Source of the DNA: JABWCE01 sp964355045
GTDB taxonomy: Bacteria; Bacteroidota; Bacteroidia; NS11-12g; UBA9320
Length of the DNA: 40,693 nucleotides
Assembly (NCBI GenBank): GCA_964355045.1
Contig: CAYHCM010000012.1
Span: 1 to 40,693, forward strand
Reading direction: 5' to 3'
Positions 31,797 through 40,465 of the stretch are shown here, one piece after another (within the stretch, counting starts at the first letter, position 1; each line of letters starts with the position of its first letter). The notes under the pieces were generated by a model that did no database searches, was not told the origin of the DNA, and saw only the letters and a list, made by a program, of their open reading frames with translations. The position numbers and the translations under genes are program-made.

Positions 31797-32749
31797 TCAA
31801 ATACTAATTTCATACCACCTTGGCCGGTGGTCGGAAATATAATACCGAAGATAATTGCGCAAAACATTTGGTTTATCCTCATCCCATAAATCCTTAAACA
31901 AGGCTCCGTCAAAATCAAAGACACCGCCTTCCTTCAGCATATTTTTCATTCCTGGCAAAAATGCGATCTGGTCATACGATTTATCATTTTTTATATTGGA
32001 ATTTATTTTACTGGTATGCTCCGGCAATTCAAAACCCCGGGAGATAAGGGCATCATAAATGGGTCTCCTTTTTCAACTTTTGGCAAATTAAAATCGCCCA
32101 ACGCAATTATATTTTGGGTAAAAGCATACTTGCTTTTTCGTCTTAAATCGGCCCAACGGGCTACACAATAGGTTTCCAAAGTTCGACGTTCAATAGATTT
32201 TTTTTCGGTGTCGTCACCAAAATATAAATGGACATTTACCAAGGCAAAATCAAACTTTTTAACCCTAAATGTTGCTAAAAAAGGACTTCGGCTAAACCCT
32301 GAAAATTTGGATTGAATGCCGGGAAGGTTAACGTTTTCAAGATCTTCGGCAGCTACGGCTATTTCACCAATTTTTTCCAATTGGGATATTTTTTCGGAAT
32401 TATATAAATAAGCCATCCGTTCATTATTGCCCGAAGCATCAGTAAAAACTGCTTTATATTTTTTGGGCAATTCTTTTTGCAAAGCCCTAAATCCTTCCAA
32501 ATTGTCATTAATTTCCTGCATGGCAATAATATCAAACCTTGAAATTATTTTAGTTATTATTTTGTAATGAGCTGCCTCGCGTTTTTGCAATTCCAGGTTG
32601 GCAATATTCCAGGTGGCTAATAAAAGATTGGTCGGTTTACTTTCAGGAATTAGCCGTCCGGGTTTGGTATTTTTATAGGTTTCTAAATTTTTAAGTTCTT
32701 TTGCAACGACTACTTTATAGTCAAAGTCAGGTTTAGGAAAGGCTGGCAT
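31797..32749 (-). pseudogene. Endonuclease/exonuclease/phosphatase family gene with a single-base frameshift
   Basis: Two overlapping frames (32003-32749 and 31797-32027) together make one EEP-fold hydrolase of about 316 residues. The first carries LLATWNIANLE, AMQEIND with the metal-binding Glu, and GDFNLPKVEKGDP. After GDP it runs off frame into PFMMPLSPGV and stops. The second resumes with ELPEHTSKINSN, SYDQIAF and the catalytic YISDHRP. Adding one base to the run of three C (minus strand) at 32061-32063 restores GDPIYDALISRGFELPEH and joins them perfectly. Everything else is intact, so this is either a very recent mutation or an assembly error. Relatives act on DNA or phosphoesters; substrate is unknown. 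Confidence 0.82.
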
Positions 32750-32871
32750 GATTTAGTTTGTTTTTATAAAACAAAAATAACTCACACGATTAAATTTATA
32801 GGGTACTGAAAAATTAATTTTTGCTAAACTTTTCATTCCCCCCAAAAAAAATTAACAACGTTTAGGTACGT

Positions 32872-34589
32872 TTATTCCCTAACTATTCGAGAAACTATTT
32901 TTTTATTATCACTCACCAAAACAACAATATAAATTCCTTTGGCAAGATGGCTTATATCCACTTCCGCATTTGCTTTTTGCAAATTCTGCTGAAAAAGTAA
33001 TTGCCCCTGCGAAGAGTAAATCAAAACGGATTCATTTTTTCCAAGCCCTGTATTTTCAATGGTTATCTTACCATTTGTTGGATTTGGATAAACATTCAGA
33101 GTTGAGACCGTTTTCGGGAATTTATTAATATCGGCTGTATAAAACTTCTGAATTTCAGCGCGTGATAACGGGCAATCATATATTCTTACATCATCAATAG
33201 AACCTTTAAAATAGGCATTATTTTTTCGGCTCGTTCCCAAATGAGCCTTGGTATCACCATCATTGGAATGGGTAAAACTGTTGTTTGGCAATGAGTCCAC
33301 TATTTTCCCATTTAAAAAATATTTTACCCAGGCACCGTCCACCCAAAAAACATAATTGTACCACGCATTTTTATTTACGTTGGCATTCACTTTTCCATTG
33401 GCCCCCACGGTACTGTTTATATTATTTACCCCTGTATTACTAACACTTAAAGCTGTCCAGCCATATTTAATAGTTGAATAATCGGTAGAAAAAACGAGGC
33501 TATATCCTCCGGCTGCCGGAAACGAATCTACTTTAAACCACAGGCTGATGGTTCTTTGAGAAAAATCAGCATCGGTACCAAGTTGGACATAATCCGAAAG
33601 GCCATTAAAATGTATGGCGCTATTAGCTTTACCGAACCTATCGGCAGTAGAAGTTGTTCCAAAAACGGTTGCATCATTTCCATTACCGCTGTTATCAATA
33701 CCATTTCCATTCAATTTNNNNNNNNNNNNNNNNNNNNNNNNNNNNNNNNNNNNNNNNNNNNNNNNNNNNNNNNNNNNNNNNNNNNNNNNNNNNNNNNNNN
33801 NNNNNNNNNNNNNNNNNAAACGGTTGCATCATTTCCATTACCGCTGTTATCAATACCATTTCCATTCAATTTATAATCGGCCACAAGGCAACTGTTGTTT
33901 GGTTTATAGCTATAAAGCGCTTCAATTTCCTTACGTGATAAGGCGCAATCATATATTTTAACATCATCTATGGAACCTTTAAAAAAACCAACACCTTTTC
34001 GACTTGTTCCCAACCGGGCTTTAGTATCTCCATCAATTGAATGTGTGAAACTGTTGTTTGCAAAAGAATCAATGATCGTATTATTCAGATAATACTTTAC
34101 CCACGAACTGTTCACCAAAATCACATAATGATACCAGGAATTTTTAACCGCATTGGAATATACTTTGCTTTTGGCCCCAACGTTGCCGCTAATATTATTT
34201 ACCCCGTTATTACTAATACCAATGGTGGTCCAACCATATTTTAAGGTTGCAAAATCTGTAGAAAAAACAATGCTATATGCACCTGAGGTTGGAAATGAAT
34301 CTACTTTAAACCATAAGCTGATGGTTCGCTGCGCAAAATCGGCATCGGTACCTAATCTTACATAATCTGAAAGGCCGTCAAAATGCAAAGCACTGTTTGG
34401 TTTACCAAATCGGTCTGAGGTCAAAGTAGTTCCATACAAGGTTCCATGATTGCTATTCCCGCTATTGTCCTGAGCACTGCCGTCTAACTTATATTCAGCC
34501 ACCAAACAGCTCGTTTGACCTAAAGAAAAATACGAGGAGAAAAATAGAATGTTTAATGTAAGAATGCAGTGTAGTTTGATTTTTTTCAT
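32872..34589 (-). CDS. Secreted two-LamG-domain protein with T9SS type A sorting domain (interrupted by scaffold gap)
   Basis: The signal peptide MKKIKLHCILTLNILFFSS starts at 34589; the in-frame start at 34625 would precede it. Two LamG/concanavalin-like domains of about 200 residues follow, each with CLVA-(E/D)-YKL(D/N)G at the front, FDGLSDYVRLGTDADF or a close match, ISLWFKVDSFP, SIDDVKIYDC or similar and LSR-x-EI. The end (VYPNPTNGKITIENTGLGKN ... GIYIVVLVSDNKKIVSRIVRE) is a T9SS type A domain. A 100-N gap splits the gene. The 55 bp on either side are identical, and collapsing gap plus one copy (155 bp) leaves a continuous frame of 520 residues. It probably binds carbohydrate at the cell surface. 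The real number of LamG repeats could be higher. Confidence 0.85.
33718..33817. other. 100-N scaffold gap between 55-bp identical flanks
   Basis: The gap is exactly 100 N. The 55 bases before it (33663-33717) equal the 55 bases after it (33818-33872). The round gap length and the 55-bp overlap are the marks of two contigs joined by scaffolding from a k=55 graph, so the N run is a placeholder rather than measured sequence. Confidence 0.9.
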
Positions 34590-34700
34590 ATAATTTGTTT
34601 TTTTAAAATAGAGCCAAAGCGTCAATCACAAAACTAATTAAATCATTATACTTGCAAACAAATATTTTTTTAAGTCATATTCCCAATTTCAAAAGTTAAA

Positions 34701-35732
34701 ATGGATTCCATTTTATATTTCTATCCTAATCCTGCATCGTTTGTTTCAAAAGATATTGAAATATTGGAAACAAATTATTTGGTCAAAAAATTTCATTTTG
34801 CTCAAAGTTCTCCCAAACAAACCCTACTCAATTTTATTAAACAATTTATTTTTTTACTAAAAAATTTTAAAACTAAAATTATCGTCATCCAATTCGGGGG
34901 ATACCATTCACTATTGCCTTGTTTGGCTGGTTTGGTTTTTAATAAAAAAACAATTTTGATATTGGCAGGAACTGATTGCGCCAGTTTTCCTGAAATTAAT
35001 TATGGCAACTATCGCAAAAAATTACTCGGTTTTTTTACCAAAAAATCCATTGAATGGGCCAGGATAGTGGTTCCGGTTCATAAGGCTTTGATAGATTATC
35101 CTTACACCTATTTTCAAGCGATTAATGCCCGGCAAGGTTTTAAAAATTTTACGGGAAAATTAAAAGGGAAAATTGAAGTAGCCGAATATGGATTTGAAAC
35201 AACAGAGAATTTAAAAAATACAGAAAGAAAAATTGGCTTTGTAACTATTGCCGGGTTCAATCGGGATAATATTTATTTTTTAAAAGGTCTTGATTTGATT
35301 TGTAAAATTGCTCCCATATTTCCTGATTTACCTTTTATAATTATAGGTGCCAAAGGAAAATATGTGGATTATCCTGTTCCGGAAAATGTTAAAATTTTGC
35401 CTTTTATTAGCAATGAGCTTAAAACATCCATTTTAAATTCTTACACCTTTTATTTTCAATTATCCTTGAGCGAAGGTTTTCCAAATGCCCTTTGCGAAGC
35501 CATGCAATGCGGCATGATAGCTATAGTTTCGAATGTTTCGAGCATGCCCGATATTGTGAGTAATGCGGGCTTTGTTTTAAAACATAAGGATGAAATTGAA
35601 CTCAAAAATCTGATAGCTGAAATTTTAAAAATGGATTTAAAAATGTTGTCTCAAAAAAATTCGGATAAAATTAATACCTGCTACACACCCGAAAGAAGGA
35701 AGAAACGATTGTTGGAGATTTTGGAAATGTAA
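34701..35732 (+). CDS. Glycosyltransferase family 4-like protein
   Basis: A 343-residue GT-B glycosyltransferase for surface glycan synthesis. The C-terminal nucleotide-sugar domain shows GFVTIAGFNRDNIYFLKGLD, IIIGAKGK and the EX7E-type SEGFPNALCEAMQCG (about 255-269), where the two Glu residues flank the donor site. The N-terminal domain has IIVIQFGGYHSLLPCLAG. The start at 34701 gives MDSILYFYPNPAS, plausible for a cytosolic enzyme. It is divergent from the LamG gene and convergent with the epimerase gene. Acceptor and donor sugars are not known. Confidence 0.85.
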   Translation: MDSILYFYPNPASFVSKDIEILETNYLVKKFHFAQSSPKQTLLNFIKQFIFLLKNFKTKIIVIQFGGYHSLLPCLAGLVFNKKTILILAGTDCASFPEINYGNYRKKLLGFFTKKSIEWARIVVPVHKALIDYPYTYFQAINARQGFKNFTGKLKGKIEVAEYGFETTENLKNTERKIGFVTIAGFNRDNIYFLKGLDLICKIAPIFPDLPFIIIGAKGKYVDYPVPENVKILPFISNELKTSILNSYTFYFQLSLSEGFPNALCEAMQCGMIAIVSNVSSMPDIVSNAGFVLKHKDEIELKNLIAEILKMDLKMLSQKNSDKINTCYTPERRKKRLLEILEM

Positions 35733-35739
35733 ATCTATA

Positions 35740-35761
35740 GCCGTTCCTTTAAAGCAACGGC
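35740..35761. repeat. Imperfect palindrome between convergent genes
   Basis: GCCGTT and AACGGC arms around CCTTTAAAGC, followed by CAATGGATTTA, the same tail that follows the CCGTCGG palindromes at 13.6 kb. It lies between the stops of the glycosyltransferase and epimerase genes and could end transcription from both sides. Confidence 0.5.
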
Positions 35762-35768
35762 AATGGAT

Positions 35769-36632
35769 TTATAAATTATCATAAAGATTTTTCAATCCAT
35801 CCCTTAGCGACGTTTTAGGTTGCCAGTCTAAATATTTTTTGGCCTTGGAAATATCAGCCACCACATCCATTATTTCATTTTTTCGATATTGTTCCAAAGA
35901 ATTAATTGGTTTATGTTTTCCGCTGATGATCAGAAGTTCATCAATTATATCTTTTACAGAAATGGAAAAACCCGCACCAATATTGATTATTTCGTAGTCA
36001 TAATCTTTAGTAAAGGTTTTAACTATGGCTTCGCAAAAGTCATCAATAAATAAAAAATCGCGTTTTGTTTTCAGGCTGTGAACGGCAATTTCATCGGTTG
36101 AATCATCCTTAATTTGAAGGGCAATTTTGGGTAATAAAAAATACTTATCCTGTCCGGGTCCGTAGATATTAAACGGACGGAGGATGGTAATTTTAAGATT
36201 GTAATTATCCGAATAAAATTTACAAAGATGTTCGGCAGAAAATTTACCGAATGAATACGGGTTACTTAGCTCAACAGGCTCGGATTCATTAATGGGCAAA
36301 TTTTTGGTATTGCCATATAAATAGGAACTTATAAAAACCAAACCGGCGTTGGTGTGTTTACAAAATTCCAATGAATTCAAGGTTAAATCCGTGTTTTCAA
36401 TAAAATAACGATGAGGCATATCCCAACTTTCAATTACTTTGGTATTGCCTGCTAAATGCACCACTTTATCAATTTGAATATTATTTCCAAATTGCTTTTT
36501 AAAATTGGCGTCTGTTAATTTTCCGAACGAACGTTGCCATCCAAAATATTTTATCTCAGGATTATTTTTTTCTAAATAAGAAATTAGTTTTTGACCTATG
36601 AACCCTGTACTTCCTGTAATTAAAATGGTCAT
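35769..36632 (-). CDS. NAD-dependent epimerase/dehydratase (extended SDR)
   Basis: A 287-residue sugar-nucleotide-modifying enzyme of the extended short-chain dehydrogenase family. The Rossmann motif is ITGSTGFIG (5-13), VVHLAGNT holds the conserved loop, ISSYLYG gives the active-site Ser, and YSFGK supplies the catalytic Tyr126 and Lys130. ILRPFNIYGPGQDKYFLLPK is typical of epimerases acting on UDP- or dTDP-sugars. Its ATG overlaps the stop of the upstream nucleotidyltransferase gene by 4 bp, so the two act together: one activates a sugar, the other alters it. Exact sugar not determinable. Confidence 0.88.
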   Translation of the reverse strand: MTILITGSTGFIGQKLISYLEKNNPEIKYFGWQRSFGKLTDANFKKQFGNNIQIDKVVHLAGNTKVIESWDMPHRYFIENTDLTLNSLEFCKHTNAGLVFISSYLYGNTKNLPINESEPVELSNPYSFGKFSAEHLCKFYSDNYNLKITILRPFNIYGPGQDKYFLLPKIALQIKDDSTDEIAVHSLKTKRDFLFIDDFCEAIVKTFTKDYDYEIINIGAGFSISVKDIIDELLIISGKHKPINSLEQYRKNEIMDVVADISKAKKYLDWQPKTSLRDGLKNLYDNL

Positions 36633-37339
36633 TGCATAAATTTTTTGGGGTCATTTTCAAAAGTATCAATGGCTAATTGATAATCTGTAGGTCGGCCAAT
36701 ATCAAGCCATACGCCATTATGCGGAATTACTTTAACGGGTTGTTTTTCTTCTAATAATTTATACATCAAATGGTCGAACCCAAAAAATGTATCTTCAGGA
36801 ATGTAATCCATTACCTTTCTATTTACTGCATAAATTCCCATACTCACATGAAACGTGTATTCGGGCTTTTCTTTAAATTCGGTAAGTTCATTTTCAGAAT
36901 TGATATTTAAAACACCGTACTCGCTTTTATCGGTTCGGATGAAAGATGAAATTGAAAAAAGTCGTTTCTCCCGGAGATGGTTTTCCATAAATTTTTCAAA
37001 ATCCAAATCGGTAAGTACATCCCCATTCATTATTAAAAAATTATCAGGTAAATCTTTAATTAATTTAAGCGGCCCCATGGTGCTTAAAGGTTTGTCTTCA
37101 ATGGAATAATCAATTTTTAAACCCCATTTTTTTCCATCCTGAAAATAGGCCATTATAATTTCGGCCAAATGATTTACGGCAATAGTAATATGTGTAAATC
37201 CTGAGTTTTTCAGTTGGTTCAGCAATATTTCCATAATGGGCAGCGAACCCACCGGCACCAATGGTTTGGGCAAAACGATGGTATAAGGTTTTAAACGTGT
37301 GCCCTGTCCCCCAGCTAATATGACTGCGCGTTTTTCCAT
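36629..37339 (-). CDS. Sugar-phosphate nucleotidyltransferase
   Basis: A 236-residue nucleotidyltransferase that makes an NDP-sugar from a sugar-1-phosphate. The nucleotide-binding loop is LAGGQGTRLKPYT (8-20), followed by PKPLVPVGSLPIMEILL, and the metal-binding Asp is in MNGDVLTDLD (D107). A late GFDHLMYKLLE and GVWLDIGRPTDYQLA complete the short-form family. It lacks the C-terminal beta-helix of GlmU or of large GDP-mannose pyrophosphorylases. Coupled by 4-bp overlap to the epimerase gene. Likely feeds the two glycosyltransferases nearby. Confidence 0.87.
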   Translation of the reverse strand: MEKRAVILAGGQGTRLKPYTIVLPKPLVPVGSLPIMEILLNQLKNSGFTHITIAVNHLAEIIMAYFQDGKKWGLKIDYSIEDKPLSTMGPLKLIKDLPDNFLIMNGDVLTDLDFEKFMENHLREKRLFSISSFIRTDKSEYGVLNINSENELTEFKEKPEYTFHVSMGIYAVNRKVMDYIPEDTFFGFDHLMYKLLEEKQPVKVIPHNGVWLDIGRPTDYQLAIDTFENDPKKFMQ

Positions 37340-37356
37340 TAAAATTGCAGATTAAT

Positions 37357-37532
37357 AAACACGGAAACACAGAGGACATATAGAAACACAGAGAGTTCTC
37401 TATTTTTTATGTTGACTTGTTTGTCTCCGTTATTATTATTTTTATAAAATGAATTCATTACATTTTTCATTTATTACCATATATCCGAAGTAAAATCTCT
37501 GTGCAACTCCGTGTAATCCGTGTCTCCGTGTT
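37357..37532. repeat. Inverted ACACGGA-type repeats
   Basis: AAACACGGAAACACAGAG at 37357-37374 is matched in inverted form by CTCTGTG ... CCGTGTCTCCGTGTTT at about 37496-37532. The GTGT/CCGTGT motif occurs several times on the right side. It occupies the gap between the nucleotidyltransferase start and the PPIase stop, with no coding content. Confidence 0.55.
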
Positions 37533-37534
37533 TT

Positions 37535-38569
37535 TTATTTAACCGCCATCAACTCGGCATCAAAAATCAAATTTGACAGTGGTGGTATTGCTCCAGGATA
37601 CCCTCTTTCGCCATACGCCAATTGATAAGGAACAAACAATTTATATTTAGAACCAACTTTCATTAAAGCAATTCCAATGTCCCAGCCTGGAATTACCTGC
37701 CCCATACCAAGAGGAAATGTATATGGCTGACCAGGATGCGATTGGTCAAATATTCTTCCGTCCATAAACATTCCTTTATAAGCTACCGATACACTATCAC
37801 CGATTTTTGGTTTTATACCCGTACCTTCTTTTTCAATTAAATAAAACAGACCGTTACTTGTTTTCTTAGCTGTTGGGTAAGTTTTCATAACCCATTCGGC
37901 AAATTCTTTTCCGGCATTGGCTTTAGCCTCAGCTTCTTTTAATACATAAACGTCTTTTAACCTGTCAAACTGCGCCTGATCGGCAATAAAATTTCCGGCA
38001 TCTCTTCCGTTGCGGATAATTTCAACTTTCAACATTATATCATTGGTTCTTGACGAATCAACAATATTTTGACCTGAAATAACCTTTCCAAAAATAGCAT
38101 GCTTGCCGTCCAAATGCGGTGTCGGAACGATGGTAATAAAAAACTGACTGCCATTGGTATTCGGTCCCGAATTGGCCATGGATAAATAACCGGGGCTTTC
38201 ATGTCGCAATCCAGCACCAAACTCATCGGGAAAAGAATAGCCGGGGCCTCCGCTTCCATTACCCTGTGGATCGCCGCCCTGAATCATAAAATCATTTCCA
38301 TCACCGTTTACTACACTTATTACCCGGTGAAATTTTAGTCCGTCATAAAAAGGTTGACCGGCAGGTTTGGCTGTGTTTTTAATTTTTCCTTCGGCTAAGC
38401 CAACAAAGTTGCACACCGTCAAGGGGGCTTCTTTATAAAAAAATTTAATTAAAATAGTACCGCGGTCGGTGGTAATTTTGGCATAAAGGCCATCTTCTGT
38501 TTGTGCTGATAATTCCAATGTAAAGGCAATTAAAATAAGAGCCGCGAAAATAGGTTTTAAAATTCTCAT
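37535..38569 (-). CDS. Cyclophilin-FKBP fusion peptidyl-prolyl isomerase
   Basis: A 344-residue exported folding helper that carries two different prolyl isomerase domains. After signal peptide MRILKPIFAALILIAFTLELSAQ comes a cyclophilin domain (about 26-190) with FHRVI, FMIQGGDPQGNG, PGYLSMANSGPNTNGSQFF, shown by its SMANSG and NGSQFFIT parts, and HLDGKHAIFGKV. A helical linker (160s-240) leads to an FKBP domain (about 250-344): VAYKGMFMDGRIFDQS, VIPGWDIGIALMKVGSK and YGERGYPGAIPPLSNLIFDA. Both domains keep the residues that usually line the active sites. Probably acts on envelope proteins in the periplasm. Domain identity is certain. Confidence 0.93.
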   Translation of the reverse strand: MRILKPIFAALILIAFTLELSAQTEDGLYAKITTDRGTILIKFFYKEAPLTVCNFVGLAEGKIKNTAKPAGQPFYDGLKFHRVISVVNGDGNDFMIQGGDPQGNGSGGPGYSFPDEFGAGLRHESPGYLSMANSGPNTNGSQFFITIVPTPHLDGKHAIFGKVISGQNIVDSSRTNDIMLKVEIIRNGRDAGNFIADQAQFDRLKDVYVLKEAEAKANAGKEFAEWVMKTYPTAKKTSNGLFYLIEKEGTGIKPKIGDSVSVAYKGMFMDGRIFDQSHPGQPYTFPLGMGQVIPGWDIGIALMKVGSKYKLFVPYQLAYGERGYPGAIPPLSNLIFDAELMAVK

Positions 38570-38620
38570 GTTTTATATAGTGGTTGTTTTTAGTTTTGTA
38601 ATTGTTTGCAATTTTGGTTC

Positions 38621-38628
38621 CAAAAATA
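38621..38628 (-). promoter_or_regulatory. -7 element upstream of the PPIase gene
   Basis: TATTTTTG on the minus strand fits TAnnTTTG and lies 51 bp before the ATG, a normal leader length. The -33 position reads TTT rather than TTG. Confidence 0.4.
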
Positions 38629-38707
38629 GTGGATTTATGGATGGGGGTAAATCATTTTTGGTTCAAAATTTAAACACTTGAAATATTATTTCAAGACTTA
38701 TTCAATT

Positions 38708-40009
38708 TCAAATTTTTGTTTTTAGAATTTCAGCCAATTGTTTTGACACTGCCAACCTACTATAAGGCTCCGGGTCAAAATCATTAACGGCCATTTTATC
38801 CATTTGCCAATTTTGAAAACTCTCTGAAATAAATCGGGCAATACCATCCATATCTTTGGGGTCATAAAACCCTGACATACCTTGCCTGTTTACCAAATTG
38901 GCAGCATCGCTTTGTACATCGCCAATGCCTAATATTGGAACTCCGGCAGCAAGATATTCCATGGTTTTGGTGCTTATAATCAGGCGGGTTTCGCCTGCCA
39001 TTGGTGGACATAACAATAACAAATCACTATTTTTTATTAATGCCAAAGCTTCCTTTCGGGGTACAAATCCCTGATGTTTAATTTGAAAATTTGCTAAATC
39101 AGTTTTCAGTTTATCTAAATGAACAGGATGAACCGTTCCTGCCAAATGAACCATAACTTTAGATGTGCTTATAGATGCTTTTTTCAATGCCTCCATAAAA
39201 ATATCCAAACGTTGGGTATCGCCTAATAAGCCTAAATGTGTAATGGTAAACCGATCATTTTTTATAGTTTGTTTTTCAATACCCTCAAACATTTCCTTAT
39301 CATAACCATTATATAGAATGTGTAATTTCTCAGGATTTTGCATTTTCTTTTTCAACATATCCGCCATGCCGGGGCCTACGGTAGTAATAATATCGGCTGT
39401 ATTTAGAACTTGTAATTCCAGTCGTTCATCTTTTCGCTTGGCAAAATTAAAACGAAAGGTATTTTGTAAAAAGTAAATCTCACTCCATGGATCGCGAAAA
39501 TCAGCCAGCCATTTTATATTAAATTTTTTGGATAAATACCATCCTGAAAGATGTGTGGAATGGGGCGGTCCGGTAGTAATCAGCCAGTCAAATTTTTCGG
39601 TTTTTAATAATTTAGAAGCTGCTTTTTTGGCATAACTAACCCAGCCTTTCCGTGCATCGGGAATAAAAAAATTAGCACGAATAAAAGCCATAATTATTCC
39701 AAATATTCCGCCTTTATTTTCCCCCAAATTGCCATACGGAATTTCTTTATTTATATTTCCTGATTTTAAAAAAGAATAAAATTTTAAAGGTTCCAGAGTA
39801 TTGGTAAAAATGGTTTCAATATCCTTCACCATTTCTAATTGCGATTTATCAATCAACGGATACGAAGCCTTATCAGGATGAACTGTAATGACAGTGGGTT
39901 CATAGCCTAGTCGTTTGAGATACATGGCAAAATACATCCATCGTTGTACCCCGCCACCGCCGCTGGGGGGCCAGTAATAAGTGAGGATGAGGATGCGTTT
40001 TTGGGTCAT
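38708..40009 (-). CDS. Glycosyltransferase family 4 protein
   Basis: A 433-residue GT-B enzyme. The N-terminus shows YYWPPSGGGGVQRW (11-24), a glycine-rich loop with VQR typical of GT4 enzymes, and WLADFRDPWSEIYF. The donor-binding half shows THLGLLGDTQRLDIFMEAL, HQGFVPRKEALALIKNSDLLLL and TKTMEYLAAGVPILGIG, equivalent to the K-x3-EYLA-x-G-x-P motif. It starts 1 bp from an unusually GC-rich glycine run and lies upstream of the PPIase gene on the same strand, 139 bp away. Role in surface polysaccharide or glycoprotein synthesis is inferred from family and from the sugar-nucleotide genes nearby. Confidence 0.88.
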   Translation of the reverse strand: MTQKRILILTYYWPPSGGGGVQRWMYFAMYLKRLGYEPTVITVHPDKASYPLIDKSQLEMVKDIETIFTNTLEPLKFYSFLKSGNINKEIPYGNLGENKGGIFGIIMAFIRANFFIPDARKGWVSYAKKAASKLLKTEKFDWLITTGPPHSTHLSGWYLSKKFNIKWLADFRDPWSEIYFLQNTFRFNFAKRKDERLELQVLNTADIITTVGPGMADMLKKKMQNPEKLHILYNGYDKEMFEGIEKQTIKNDRFTITHLGLLGDTQRLDIFMEALKKASISTSKVMVHLAGTVHPVHLDKLKTDLANFQIKHQGFVPRKEALALIKNSDLLLLCPPMAGETRLIISTKTMEYLAAGVPILGIGDVQSDAANLVNRQGMSGFYDPKDMDGIARFISESFQNWQMDKMAVNDFDPEPYSRLAVSKQLAEILKTKI

Positions 40010-40153
40010 TTATTTTTGGTGTTATTGAATGTTGGTCACTCAGGGTGGTTAAGATTTGGTTTTATTTTTTGTTAAACAGCATTATCTGAATTTAGGACAT
40101 AATGGATTAACGCAAATAATTTCACAATCCAAGTCAAAAAACTGAAAGTATAA

Positions 40154-40354
40154 TTAGGCAATAACTTTCTTTCTTACCGATGTGCTTTTCTTTTTCAGAA
40201 CATTTTTCACAGTTTGTTTCGATATAATTTCTTTGTGAGAATGCTTTGTTTTGTAAGAACGAATGTATTCGCTAATCGCAATTTCCTCCTCATTGGTTAA
40301 AGGTCTGCTGTTAATTACAAAATCAATTCCGATTGGTTCTTTGATGTGTCCCAT
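40154..40354 (-). CDS. Small basic protein of unknown function
   Basis: From the ATG at 40354 it is 66 residues: MGHIKEPIGIDFVINSRPLT, then NEEEIAISEYIRSYKTK and a Lys-rich tail ending VRKKVIA. A GTG at 40375 could add seven residues. The core MGHIKEP...DF.I.SRPLT..E is of a type I have seen as short conserved proteins in Bacteroidota without known function, so I call it real but unnamed. Lys-rich C-terminus hints at nucleic-acid contact. A -7 element lies upstream. Confidence 0.55.
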   Translation of the reverse strand: MGHIKEPIGIDFVINSRPLTNEEEIAISEYIRSYKTKHSHKEIISKQTVKNVLKKKSTSVRKKVIA

Positions 40355-40394
40355 TTTATGCTTTTTTATGCTCACTTAATTTAATATCACTTTC

Positions 40395-40402
40395 CAAAGA
40401 TA
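40395..40402 (-). promoter_or_regulatory. -7 element of the small basic protein gene
   Basis: TATCTTTG on the minus strand, 40 bp upstream of the ATG at 40354; perfect TAnnTTTG but no clear -33 TTG. Confidence 0.4.
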
Positions 40403-40465
40403 TAAAAATGTCATTAGAAATTTCTTAAAATTTGAATTTCGATTCAATTTCTTAGTTATTTTTAT

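Noticed and set aside
32872..34625. Two neighbouring LamG genes made by gene duplication
   Set aside because: The identical 55-bp flanks of the N gap and the restored frame show a single gene with two LamG domains.
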